Part shown: positions 42,601 through 50,692 of the stretch, in pieces | Layout of the letters: every line of letters begins with the position of its first letter | Position numbering within the stretch: position 1 is the first letter of the stretch | Assembly: GCF_914484835.1 (NCBI RefSeq) | Contig: NZ_CAJZAR010000062.1 | Span: 248,001 to 312,000, forward strand | Source of the DNA: Paraburkholderia tropica | GTDB lineage: Bacteria > Pseudomonadota > Gammaproteobacteria > Burkholderiales > Burkholderiaceae | Length of the DNA: 64,000 bases | Direction: 5' to 3' | Notes under the pieces: model-generated | What the model saw: the letters and a program-made list of their open reading frames with translations, nothing else | Databases searched by the model: none | Told to the model about the DNA's origin: nothing | Translations under genes and position numbers: made by a program

Positions 42601-43617
42601 TCAAGCGATCGTCCGGTTGCCCGCAAAGGGCAATTCGGCACTGGCGGATTCGATTTCGTGAATGACGCGATCGCTGCCGTGGTTCATCTGCTCGTTCCAG
42701 ATCTGACTATCGGGAAACCAGAAAGCATCTTGACGCGGCGGCACGGCGAGTTTCACTCGCAGCGATGGATTGAATATCTTCGACCACGCCGAGAGATAGG
42801 ACGGCGTCTTGATCAGCGATCCGCATTGGGCGAGCAGCAGGCTCGTCACGAGGGCTTCGCGGCCGATCGCGAGTCCTGGATGGCCGCTGAAGTGAACGGG
42901 CTTCTCACCGCTCGCAAGCAGCGTGGCGGGCGCGACGCTGACCGGCACGGCGAATCCCCAATTCACGAAGAAGTCGAGAAACGCCGCCTCGTCGCTCGAT
43001 ACGAAGAGATTGGTGAGGTGGGGTTCGTCGGCGAGCGTTTTCTCGACCAGACGGCAAAACGCGTCCCGCTCGATTGTATGGGCTTCGAAGCGTTTGTCGG
43101 TGCCGCGAAAATGAACGGCGAGTGTTGACGCGCCGATATCCAGCCGCTGGCGAATCTGGTCGACTTCCTCGCGGATCGATTCGGCGGGTCGATAATTCGA
43201 CAGGAATAGCGCACTCGCGCGTTCGAGACCGAGGCCGTGTTCATACCGGCGGAAACCCAGATCGCCGAGATCGCGCACGACGGATGTTCGCAAACGCGGG
43301 CGCGCGGCCATCGACGCAGGTGCGAGGTTTTCGAAGCATTCGGCGAACCAGTCGATCTTGCCTTGCGCGTCGCCGTAACTGCCGCCGCGCGCGGAAATGA
43401 TGGGCTTCAGATGTTTTTCATCGCAGTACAGCAGGATGCATAAAACAATCTGCATCACGGAGAAAAAGCCGGAATCCGCCCGGATCTCGATGGCGAAGTG
43501 ACCGCGGTTGAGGCGCTGCACCGCGTGCAGGGAAAGCCGCGTTGGCGTATTGAGCGCATTCTTGACGCCTTCGCTGCGTCGGACGTGTCTTGCGAACCCG
43601 ATGAAATCTCCAAACAT
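42601..43617 (-). CDS. NodZ/FUT8-like (GT23-type) fucosyltransferase homologue
   Basis: Protein of 338 residues that I assign by motif, not by whole-length similarity. H169-F-R-G-T-D-K (LAVHFRGTDKRFE) resembles the donor-binding motif HVRRTDK of GT23 alpha-1,6-fucosyltransferases, and LFVSSDEAAFLDFF and EALVTSLLLAQCGSLIKTPSYLSAWSKIFNP resemble the two following conserved blocks. GT23 enzymes transfer fucose from GDP-fucose to a chitin-oligosaccharide or N-glycan core; here the acceptor is unknown. No signal peptide is evident. It stands alone, convergent with the radical SAM gene. Confidence 0.68.
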   Translation of the reverse strand: MFGDFIGFARHVRRSEGVKNALNTPTRLSLHAVQRLNRGHFAIEIRADSGFFSVMQIVLCILLYCDEKHLKPIISARGGSYGDAQGKIDWFAECFENLAPASMAARPRLRTSVVRDLGDLGFRRYEHGLGLERASALFLSNYRPAESIREEVDQIRQRLDIGASTLAVHFRGTDKRFEAHTIERDAFCRLVEKTLADEPHLTNLFVSSDEAAFLDFFVNWGFAVPVSVAPATLLASGEKPVHFSGHPGLAIGREALVTSLLLAQCGSLIKTPSYLSAWSKIFNPSLRVKLAVPPRQDAFWFPDSQIWNEQMNHGSDRVIHEIESASAELPFAGNRTIA

Positions 43618-43976
43618 GCGATTTCCCCTTGTCGCCAGTATTGGATAGCAGGCCAGCGTGAGTCTGAGCGTTGATTTGTCGCGCGTGAAAAGCGGATTCG
43701 CGCTCTCATCGGTTAATCGGGTGCTGCATTAAGCAATGGAGCGGTATGGCATTTTTATCACTTGCACCATCCTAGCCGACGTCGATGTGTGTGCTCGACT
43801 GAAAAAAATAAGGCTATGTGGGGCGCCGTACGCAGTGCGCGCTGTAATCGTTTTACGAAGCGGCAGCGGGATCGGTGTTGCCTGCTTGCCGTGTAGCCAC
43901 AAGTGCAGCCGCAAGTGCAGCCGCGATGCACGTTTGTGCACGTTTACATTCTCGTTGTTGCACGATATCATTGGGC
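43618..43976. other. Gene-free region with the DeoR promoter
   Basis: 359 bases between the divergent fucosyltransferase-like and DeoR genes. I see no convincing coding frame: the 90-codon plus-strand frame at 43736-44008 has no recognisable domain and runs into the DeoR gene. Near 43900-43930 AGTGCAGCCGC-like units recur, and a promoter is at 43943-43971. Confidence 0.5.
43943..43971 (+). promoter_or_regulatory. Sigma70-type promoter abutting the DeoR start codon
   Basis: TTTACA (43943-43948) and TATCAT (43966-43971) are separated by exactly 17 bases. The -10 ends only 5 bases before the ATG at 43977, so transcription would begin at or next to the start codon. No ribosome-binding site is visible before the ATG, consistent with a leaderless mRNA. 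Confidence 0.6.
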
Positions 43977-44759
43977 ATGAACGAGGATATTCCGCTTGCC
44001 CGCCGTGAACTGATCGCCAGCCGCCTGAGCGCCGGCGAGTCCGTCGTGGCCGCCACGCTCGCTGCCGAATTCGGCGTTTCTGAAGACGCCATCCGCCGCG
44101 ACCTGCGCGCGCTCGCCGCCGAAGGGCGCTGCCGCCGCGTCTACGGCGGCGCGCTGCCCGTTTCGCCCGCATCGGCGCCCATGTCCGCGCGCATGGACGC
44201 CGCGCGTGAGCGCAAGGCGGCGCTCGCGCGCGCCGCCGTCGCGCAGATCGGGCGCGGCGAGTTGCTGTTTCTCGACAGCGGCAGCACGCATCTCGCGCTC
44301 GCCGACGCGCTGCCCGAAGACCACGATCTCACCGTCGCCACCAATTCCATCGACGTCGCCGCCGCGCTGCTGCGGCGCGCCGACATCGCGCTGATCATGG
44401 TGGGCGGCGGCGTGGACCCGGTGGTGGGCGGCAGCGTCGACGCGGCGGCGGTCGCCGCCGTCGCGCAGATGAACATCGACCGCTGTTTTCTGGGCGCGTG
44501 CGCCGTGGCGCCGCAAGAAGGCGTGAGCGCGTTCGAGTTCGCCGACGCCGGTTTCAAGCGCGCGTTGCTCGCGCGCAGCCGCCACGCAACCATACTCAGC
44601 ACCACGGATAAGCTCGGCGAGACGGCGGCGCACCGCGTGGCAGCCATCGACGAGATCGCAAACGTGATCGTCGAGCACGACGCGCCCGCCGCGCAAATCA
44701 AGGCGCTTACGAAGGCGGGCACGGTCGTCATCAAGGCCGAACGCCCCGACGAACGCTGA
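43977..44759 (+). CDS. DeoR-family transcriptional regulator
   Basis: DeoR/GlpR-type repressor of 260 residues. The N-terminal HTH (RRELIASRLSAGESVVAATLAAEFGVSEDAIRRDLRALAAEGRCRRVYGGA) is characteristic, and the C-terminal sugar-phosphate sensor domain shows LFLDSGSTHLALADALP and NSIDVAAAL. It usually represses a sugar or polyol operon. The MFS gene 63 bases downstream in the same direction is the probable partner. Promoter geometry suggests a leaderless start. Confidence 0.94.
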   Translation: MNEDIPLARRELIASRLSAGESVVAATLAAEFGVSEDAIRRDLRALAAEGRCRRVYGGALPVSPASAPMSARMDAARERKAALARAAVAQIGRGELLFLDSGSTHLALADALPEDHDLTVATNSIDVAAALLRRADIALIMVGGGVDPVVGGSVDAAAVAAVAQMNIDRCFLGACAVAPQEGVSAFEFADAGFKRALLARSRHATILSTTDKLGETAAHRVAAIDEIANVIVEHDAPAAQIKALTKAGTVVIKAERPDER

Positions 44760-44822
44760 AGCGTCCGCCCGCATCCAGTCGCCCATCAAGCCACCCAACC
44801 TCATCGCATGGAGCCTGTTCCG

Positions 44823-45965
44823 ATGGATTTCGCCGATCGTCCCGCCACGCGTCTCGCGACGCGGCTGGCTTTTCTCGTCGCCGGATTCGGCATTGCGTGC
44901 TGGGCGCCGCTGGTGCCGTTCGCGAAGCACCGGCTCGACGTGGACGACGGCCTGCTCGGCATGCTGCTGCTGTGCATCGGCCTCGGCTCGGTCGCGGCGA
45001 TGATGGTCACCGGCGCGCTGAGCGCGCGCTACGGCAGCAAGCCGATTATCGTGACGAGCGGCGTCGGCCTCGCGGTGATCCTGCCGCTGCTGACCGTCGC
45101 GGCTACGCCGCTCGCGCTCGGTGTCACGCTGCTCGCATTCGGCGCGGCGCTCGGCTCGCTCGACGTCGCCATGAACGTGCACGCGGTGGAGGTCGAACGC
45201 GCGGCGCAACGGCCGCTGATGTCGGGCTTTCACGCGCTGTTCAGCGTGGGCGGCTTCGCGGGTTCGACGTTCATGACGTTTCTGCTCTCGATGCACGTCG
45301 GCGCGCTCGAAGGCACGCTGCTGTGCTCGGTGCTGATGCTGGCGGCGATGCTCGTCGCGCGTCCGCGTCTGATGCGATCGAAGCAGGTGGCGGGCGGGCC
45401 GCTGTTCGTCACGCCGCGCGGCATCGTGCTGTTGATCGCGGCGCTCACGGGCATCACGTTTCTCGCCGAAGGCGCGCTGCTCGACTGGAGCGCGCTGCTC
45501 ATCACGGGCAAGGGGCTCGTGAACGCCGCACAGGGCGGCCTCGGCTACATGCTGTTCGCGATTGCGATGACGGCGGGCCGCTTGACCGGCGACGCCGTGA
45601 CTGCGCGCATCGGCGACCGCGCGACGCTGATCTGGGGCGGCGCGGTGGCGGTGGCGGGGTTTGCGGTCGTGCTGCTGTCGCCGCTCGCGACGCTGGCGCT
45701 GGGGGGCTTTCTGCTGATCGGCCTCGGTGCGGCGAATATCGTGCCGGTGCTGTTCCGCCGCGCGGGTTCGCAACAGGCGATGCCGGCCGCGATGGCGATT
45801 GCTGCGATCACTACCACGGGTTACGCGGGCATTCTGGTCGGGCCTGCTGGCGTTGGGTTCGTGGCGAAGGCCGTGGGGCTGGAGACGGCGTTCTGGGTGC
45901 TGCTGGGTTTGTTGTGCATCGTGCCGTGTTGCGCGACGCTGGTGACGGCGAACGCCAAGCAATAA
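44823..45965 (+). CDS. MFS transporter, YbjJ-like
   Basis: Twelve-helix MFS protein of ~380 residues. LVAGFGIACWAPLVPFAKHRLDVDDGLLGMLLLC opens it and GALSARYGSKPI is the loop 2-3 motif; the helix pair ALGSLDVAMNVHAVEVERA resembles YbjJ/FucP-like carriers. The ATG at 44823 is chosen because GGAG lies 9 bases upstream (44810-44813); ATG 44808 has no site. Probably regulated by the adjacent DeoR protein, so sugar or sugar-derivative import or export is a guess from context. Confidence 0.9.
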   Translation: MDFADRPATRLATRLAFLVAGFGIACWAPLVPFAKHRLDVDDGLLGMLLLCIGLGSVAAMMVTGALSARYGSKPIIVTSGVGLAVILPLLTVAATPLALGVTLLAFGAALGSLDVAMNVHAVEVERAAQRPLMSGFHALFSVGGFAGSTFMTFLLSMHVGALEGTLLCSVLMLAAMLVARPRLMRSKQVAGGPLFVTPRGIVLLIAALTGITFLAEGALLDWSALLITGKGLVNAAQGGLGYMLFAIAMTAGRLTGDAVTARIGDRATLIWGGAVAVAGFAVVLLSPLATLALGGFLLIGLGAANIVPVLFRRAGSQQAMPAAMAIAAITTTGYAGILVGPAGVGFVAKAVGLETAFWVLLGLLCIVPCCATLVTANAKQ

Positions 45966-45980
45966 TTCGGATATCGAATC

Positions 45981-46022
45981 AAAAAGTAAAAAGCGGCGCC
46001 GCCCTGCCCGGGCGAGCGCCGC
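45981..46022 (-). terminator. Terminator, copy 1 of a dispersed 42-bp element
   Basis: Arms GCGGCGC/GCGCCGC plus inner CGCCC/GGGCG form a hairpin. On the minus strand it is followed by TTTTTACTTTTT. The segment 45991-46032 matches 50626-50667 at 40 of 42 positions. Here it would terminate the small hypothetical gene that ends at 46155. Confidence 0.7.
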
Positions 46023-46154
46023 AAACACGCATGCTGGCGTAGCGATGGGCGTTATCGATGCCGCCGCTCACATAATCATGGGGCGCCCGGTAGCCCCGGA
46101 ATTCGATGAAACCGCAGTTGGGGCGCGCTGTAATCGTTCGAGTGGAGATACGGA

Positions 46155-46463
46155 CTACCTGCGCCCCTTTAGCGTGAACGGCGCGAGAAGCGACTGAACG
46201 TCGACCTGCTGTCCTTGCAGTAACAGCAGCCGCGCGTGCAGCACGGTATTTTCCAGAACGAGCTTCGCGGTGCTGAGAAGGTACAGCGCGTGGATGTCGG
46301 AGGCCGGCATGCCCTCTTCGACAACGTGGTGCCGTTCTACGAGGGAACTCATAACAAGACGCCTGAGTTCTTCCTCGCCAAACGGCAAGTCCGCATAGTC
46401 TATGGGGTCCTCGGCTTCGACTTCACGCAGCATTTCAACCAGGGTGTCGGTGCTCACTTGCAT
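46155..46463 (-). CDS. Small hypothetical protein
   Basis: Protein of 102 residues that I do not recognise. It is acidic in the first third (EVEAEDPIDYADLPFGEEEL) with a helical remainder (YLLSTAKLVLENTVLHARLLLL), no Cys, no signal peptide and no membrane span. AAGGAG lies 6 bases before the ATG, supporting real expression. The composition suggests a cytosolic all-alpha protein. A minus-strand terminator lies ~130 bases beyond its stop. Confidence 0.7.
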   Translation of the reverse strand: MQVSTDTLVEMLREVEAEDPIDYADLPFGEEELRRLVMSSLVERHHVVEEGMPASDIHALYLLSTAKLVLENTVLHARLLLLQGQQVDVQSLLAPFTLKGRR

Positions 46464-46654
46464 GTGCAGCTCCTTGACGTCGGGTCGCGAAACACTTTCA
46501 GGCTAACGGCTTCCTCAATGGGTGTCCAGTGGGCAAACTAAACCGGCTGTGCGGACGCGCCGCGCAGCGGGCGAGCAACGAGCGCACCGCGAAATCGGGC
46601 TATCGGTGTGGTCATGCGCTGTGGCTATCCGCTGGATTGCCTCTGTGCGGTTGC

Positions 46655-47554
46655 CTACTTTGACCTGGAATATCGCAACGCTTCAACGAGCAGAGCGAAC
46701 GCGGGCGTGGGTTGACGGCGGCTCGGGTAGTAAAGGTGATATCCAGAAAACGGCTCGCACCAATCTTCCAGTACACGGACCAGCCGGCCGTCCGAGAGAT
46801 ACGGTTCCATTTGGCCTTCCGTGAGATAGGCCAGGCCTCGCCCCTCAATCGCTGCATGCAGAATGAGGTGACTGCTGTTGAAGACGAGTTGACCGTCCAC
46901 GCGCACGTTCAGCTTGCGCCCGCGTTTTTCGAATTCCCACGTGTAGAGCCCGCCGTGGCCAGATAGCCGAAGATTGATGCAGCCGTGGTTCGTGAGCTCC
47001 TGTGGAGTTCGCGGTGGCTTTCGTCTGGAGAAGTATTCTGGCGACCCGGCTACGGCCATGCGCATCGGCGGACCAATCCGCACCGCAATCATATCTTTCG
47101 CAATCGTTTCGCCTGGTCTCACGCCGGCGTCGAAGCGGTCTCGCACGATGTCGGTCAAGCCGTAGTCAATCAGCACCTCGACCTTGATGTCGGGATACTC
47201 ATCAACCAGCTTTGCGATTGCAGGCCAGAGCACAGCTTCCGCTGCGTATTCGGTGGCCGTTAGCCGAATGACGCCGGACGGCTTTTCGCGCAATCCGCTC
47301 AGTACCATGAGTTCGCGCTGAATCTCTTCGATGCGTGGCCCGATGGACGCCATGAGTCGTTCGCCGGCTTCGGTCGGGACAACGCTGCGCGTCGTGCGCG
47401 TCAGCAAACGCATGCCGAGACGCGCTTCCAGCGCGCGAACGGTTTGACTCAACGCTGACTGGGAAACGCCGAGACGCTTTCCGGCACGTGTGAAGTTTCT
47501 TTCCTGCGCGACGACCATGAAAGCCGCCAGGTCATTCAGGTTGTCGGCCGCCAT
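46655..47554 (-). CDS. LysR-family regulator of the cupin/SDR operon
   Basis: LysR regulator of 299 residues. The HTH is NDLAAFMVVAQERNFTRAGKRLGVSQSALSQTVRALEARLGMRLLTRTTRSV (residues 7-59). The effector domain has the common pattern of the PA14_22550/DsdC-like group (ATEYAAEAVLWPAIAKLVDEYPDIKVEV, YHLYYPSRRQPTPAFALLVEALR). It is divergent from the cupin gene at 47737 with 182 bases between, the classical LysR arrangement. Confidence 0.94.
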   Translation of the reverse strand: MAADNLNDLAAFMVVAQERNFTRAGKRLGVSQSALSQTVRALEARLGMRLLTRTTRSVVPTEAGERLMASIGPRIEEIQRELMVLSGLREKPSGVIRLTATEYAAEAVLWPAIAKLVDEYPDIKVEVLIDYGLTDIVRDRFDAGVRPGETIAKDMIAVRIGPPMRMAVAGSPEYFSRRKPPRTPQELTNHGCINLRLSGHGGLYTWEFEKRGRKLNVRVDGQLVFNSSHLILHAAIEGRGLAYLTEGQMEPYLSDGRLVRVLEDWCEPFSGYHLYYPSRRQPTPAFALLVEALRYSRSK

Positions 47555-47736
47555 TGAGAAGTTCCTCTTATAGGTCCAATCTCATTTTAGCACCTAGTTT
47601 CTTATTAATGCCTCGCCTACATTTGAGGCACTGGGACAGCGGCTACAGGATGCGCGGGTCTCAATCGACACGTGTCGCCCGAGCGCTTGTTGCGCCATGA
47701 AGCTCGCGTCCTGACCCGAATGAATACGAGGTAACG

Positions 47737-48198
47737 ATGAAGCATGTACTGGCAGCAGCCGCGACAGCGGCGGGCATTGCCTCGAATGCGGCGATGGCGG
47801 CCGGCATCGAAATCCGCCATGGCGCGGAGGTTCAGGCGGTCGCAGGAAAGCCGGACAACTTTACTGGCGATGCTCGCGTGAGGCCGCTTCTTCCGCCCAA
47901 CGATTCCACGCGTGCGAACGTGGGTCTTGTCGATTTCGCGCCGGGCGCGCGAACCACCTGGCACACGCATCCGGCGGGGCAGCTTCTGATTGTGACCTCG
48001 GGCATGGGGTGGATACAGGAGGAGGGCGAGGAGCGCCGCGTCATCGAGTCCGGAGACGTTGTCTGGATTCCCGCCGGTGCAAAGCATTGGCATGGAGCGA
48101 CCGACACAACCGCGATGAGCCATGTCGCAATGACTTACGTTGTCGACGGTAAAAACGTGGATTGGCTAGAGCCGGTCTCTGAAGACGAATATCGATAG
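47737..48198 (+). CDS. Exported cupin-domain protein (R-mandelonitrile-lyase-like)
   Basis: Periplasmic cupin of 153 residues. A signal peptide ends near AMAAGIEIR. The cupin metal motif is TTWHTHPAGQLLIVTSGMGW with the later His in AKHWHGATD, the arrangement seen in small manganese cupins annotated as (R)-mandelonitrile lyase or carboxymuconolactone-like enzymes. Function in this set unknown. First gene of a plus-strand unit with the SDR, tautomerase and MFS. Confidence 0.92.
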   Translation: MKHVLAAAATAAGIASNAAMAAGIEIRHGAEVQAVAGKPDNFTGDARVRPLLPPNDSTRANVGLVDFAPGARTTWHTHPAGQLLIVTSGMGWIQEEGEERRVIESGDVVWIPAGAKHWHGATDTTAMSHVAMTYVVDGKNVDWLEPVSEDEYR

Positions 48199-48233
48199 TC
48201 ATCCCAATCAAATAATCCAGAAGGAACTGTGTC

Positions 48234-48971
48234 ATGTCATCAGGCATTGAAAACAAGGTCGTTGTAATTACGGGTGCCAGTAGCGGTCTCGGTGCTGAAA
48301 CTGCGCGTTACCTCGCGAAGGCAGGGGCCAACGTCGTACTCGGTGCGCGTCGCATTGAGCGTCTCGAAGCCTTGGCGGGCGAAATTGGCCTTAGCCCACA
48401 GGCGATCCAGCAAACAGATGTGACCGACCGCAACCAGGTCCAGGCGCTGGTAGACCGCGCTATCGACCTTCATGGCCGCGTCGATGTGATTTTGAATAAC
48501 GCGGGCCTCATGCCGAGTTCTATGCTCGACAAGCTCAAAGTCGATGAATGGGACCGCATGATCGACGTTAACATCAAGGGCGTTCTGTATAGCATCGCGG
48601 CGGTGCTGCCGCACATGCAGAAGCAGATGTCCGGCCAGATTATCAATGTGTCTTCGGTTGCTGGTCACAAGGTCGGTCCTGGCGGCTCGGTTTATGCGGG
48701 CACCAAATGGGCGGTGCGAGCCATCTCCGAGGGACTGCGCCAGGAAGTGAAACCCTGGAACATCCGAACCACAATCATCTCGCCGGGCGCCGTGGCGACT
48801 GAACTCACCAGCACGATTACGGACAGTGATGTCGCCGCTGGCATGGCAAAGACCTACGAAAAAGCGATTTCTGCCGGCGCTTTTGCGCGTGCTGTCGAGT
48901 TCGCCATCAGTCAGCCGGAAGACGTCGACATCAACGAGATTCTGTTTCGTCCGACAAGTCAGATATCCTGA
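48234..48971 (+). CDS. Short-chain dehydrogenase/reductase
   Basis: Classical SDR of 245 residues: TGASSGLGAE cofactor motif, NNAGLMPSS, catalytic NVSSVAG and YAGTKWA (YxxxK), PGAVATELTS. It resembles the SDR at 24068. It starts 36 bases after the cupin, in the same unit, and would oxidise or reduce a hydroxyl or carbonyl of the operon's substrate with NAD(P). Confidence 0.94.
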   Translation: MSSGIENKVVVITGASSGLGAETARYLAKAGANVVLGARRIERLEALAGEIGLSPQAIQQTDVTDRNQVQALVDRAIDLHGRVDVILNNAGLMPSSMLDKLKVDEWDRMIDVNIKGVLYSIAAVLPHMQKQMSGQIINVSSVAGHKVGPGGSVYAGTKWAVRAISEGLRQEVKPWNIRTTIISPGAVATELTSTITDSDVAAGMAKTYEKAISAGAFARAVEFAISQPEDVDINEILFRPTSQIS

Positions 48972-49044
48972 TGGTCCTGATCCCGCTGCCGTGTGGCCGT
49001 TCAGTGGCCACCTCTTCGCCGAATCAACACATAGAGGTAAGCAC

Positions 49045-49272
49045 ATGCCACACGTCATTGTGAAAGCATGGCGCGGAAAAACCGAAGCGCAGAAGCATGC
49101 GCTAGCCGTGGCGATTACACGGGAAATCGTGTCCATTCTGGGAAATGGGCCGGACTCGGTGTCAATTGCGTTTGAAGAAGTTGAGCCGAGTAGTTGGAAA
49201 GAGGCGGTCTATGTTCCAGACATTAAAGAGCGCCCGGAAATTCTGCTGAAAAAGCCCGGCTATAAAATGTAG
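49045..49272 (+). CDS. 4-oxalocrotonate tautomerase-family protein
   Basis: Small tautomerase of 75 residues. Pro follows the initiator Met (MPHVIVKAW), so after Met removal Pro1 is the catalytic base, as in 4-OT enzymes. The AITREIVSIL helix and SVSIAFEEVEPSSW strand fit the fold, but the C-terminal part (KERPEILLKKPGYKM) is the variant form common in LysR/SDR/cupin clusters. It would interconvert enol and keto forms of a small acid. Confidence 0.88.
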   Translation: MPHVIVKAWRGKTEAQKHALAVAITREIVSILGNGPDSVSIAFEEVEPSSWKEAVYVPDIKERPEILLKKPGYKM

Positions 49273-49283
49273 GAAATCGTTGG

Positions 49284-50468
49284 ATGCTGGATTCAAAAAC
49301 TCTCAAGCCGAGCGAAAGCTCGGTCCTGGTGACCTTGATGCCTATCATGGCCACCGTCCTCGTCGGCTTCGCGATTATCGGTGTCGCACTGCCGGTTCTT
49401 CCTCTGCATGTTCACAACGACCTGGGCTTCGATACGTTTGTCGTTGGGCTGGTTGCAGGGACTCAATTTGCAGCGTCATTGGTCTCGCGCATCTGGGCTG
49501 GTGCGTATGCTGACCGGCATGGTGCGAAGCAGGGCGTTGTAACCGGACTGGCCGCCGCCGTCGCGGCAGGCGCGCTCTACCTGCTGTCTCTCGCGTTCGT
49601 GAAGACGCCGGTTTTGTCGGTCGCCATCTTGCTTCTGGGCCGCGTGGTTCTCGGCGGCGCGGAAAGCTTTATCATCACGGGCGCAGTATCGTGGGGATTG
49701 GCTCTTGTCGACAGGGAACACGCCGGTAAAGTCATCGCCTGGGTCGGCACAGCCATGTTTGCGTCGATGGCTTTCGGCGGTCCGATTGGGACGATGCTGT
49801 TCGACTCGTTCGGTTTTGTTGCGATCGCCTCGACCACATTGCTCCTGCCAATGCTGGTTCTGATTTATGTTGCGCCGATGCCGGGTGTGGCTCCGCATCG
49901 GTCCAGCGAGCATGCTTCGGCGAGGGCGGTGCTGCGCGCAGTCTGGCTGCCGGGGATGGGGGCGGCTTTCGCCAGTATTGGTTACTGCGCAATTCTCGCC
50001 TTCAGTTCGCTGTTCTACGCCCACATGCATTGGCAACCCGTATGGCTTGCATTCACGGCCTTCGGCATTGCGCTCATGTTCGCCCGCACAGTCGGCGGCC
50101 ATCTTCCGGACAGGCTTGGCGGCGCGAAAGTCGCACTGATATTCGTGTTTATCCAGGCGGCAGGCTTGCTCGTGATGGGGCTCGCACACACGTCGCTAGT
50201 CGCGGTGACGGGCGCAGCGATAGCAGGCTTTGGCTATTCGCTGGTCTATCCCGGGCTCGGCGTAGAAGCCGTCAGGGCTACGGCTTCGCAGAACCGTGGG
50301 TTGGCAATGGGCATCTACACCGCCTTCCTCGATGTCGCGATGGCGGTCGGGAGTCCGGCACTCGGGTGGATTGGAGGTCGAGCCGGGCTTGATGCTGTGT
50401 TTCTGGCAAGCTCGGCGGTCGTTTTCTGCACAGCCGGAGTGGCGCTCATTCTGTTGAGAAGGAATTAG
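49284..50468 (+). CDS. MFS transporter, YhhS/SetA-type
   Basis: Twelve-helix MFS protein of 394 residues: PIMATVLVGFAIIGVALPVLPLHVHNDLGF, RIWAGAYADRHGAKQGVVTG (motif A) and LGRVVLGGAESFIITGAVSWGLALV. The pattern matches the YhhS/arabinose-efflux subfamily. It starts 11 bases after the tautomerase stop, last gene of the LysR-linked unit. Probably exports the compound processed or a toxic intermediate (inference). Confidence 0.92.
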   Translation: MLDSKTLKPSESSVLVTLMPIMATVLVGFAIIGVALPVLPLHVHNDLGFDTFVVGLVAGTQFAASLVSRIWAGAYADRHGAKQGVVTGLAAAVAAGALYLLSLAFVKTPVLSVAILLLGRVVLGGAESFIITGAVSWGLALVDREHAGKVIAWVGTAMFASMAFGGPIGTMLFDSFGFVAIASTTLLLPMLVLIYVAPMPGVAPHRSSEHASARAVLRAVWLPGMGAAFASIGYCAILAFSSLFYAHMHWQPVWLAFTAFGIALMFARTVGGHLPDRLGGAKVALIFVFIQAAGLLVMGLAHTSLVAVTGAAIAGFGYSLVYPGLGVEAVRATASQNRGLAMGIYTAFLDVAMAVGSPALGWIGGRAGLDAVFLASSAVVFCTAGVALILLRRN

Positions 50469-50620
50469 CCTGAGCACCCGACTAGTTTTAAGCGATGTAG
50501 TTTCAGAGCGGGCGAAGTACGCACGTCGAAACTCCATTGGCCAGGTCATCATCGCAATCGGGTTAGCGACGATCCCGCTGGCACCTTGAGCCAATCCAAT
50601 AACGTTGATTCCGCAACATC

Positions 50621-50657
50621 AAAAAAAGCGGCGCCGCCCCACCCGGGCGAGCGCCGC
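50621..50657 (-). terminator. Terminator, copy 2 of a dispersed 42-bp element
   Basis: Hairpin with arms GCGGCGC (50628-50634)/GCGCCGC (50651-50657), inner stem CGCCC/GGGCG and a bulged A; seven T follow on the minus strand. It lies just after the aldehyde dehydrogenase stop and is its terminator. The same element recurs at 45991. Confidence 0.85.
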
Positions 50658-50692
50658 AAACACGCATACAACACTGGAGCAAAGCCAGCCGA

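Noticed and set aside
43736..44008. A 90-codon frame between the fucosyltransferase-like and DeoR genes
   Set aside because: No Shine-Dalgarno, no recognisable domain, and it runs into the DeoR gene in another frame and across its promoter.
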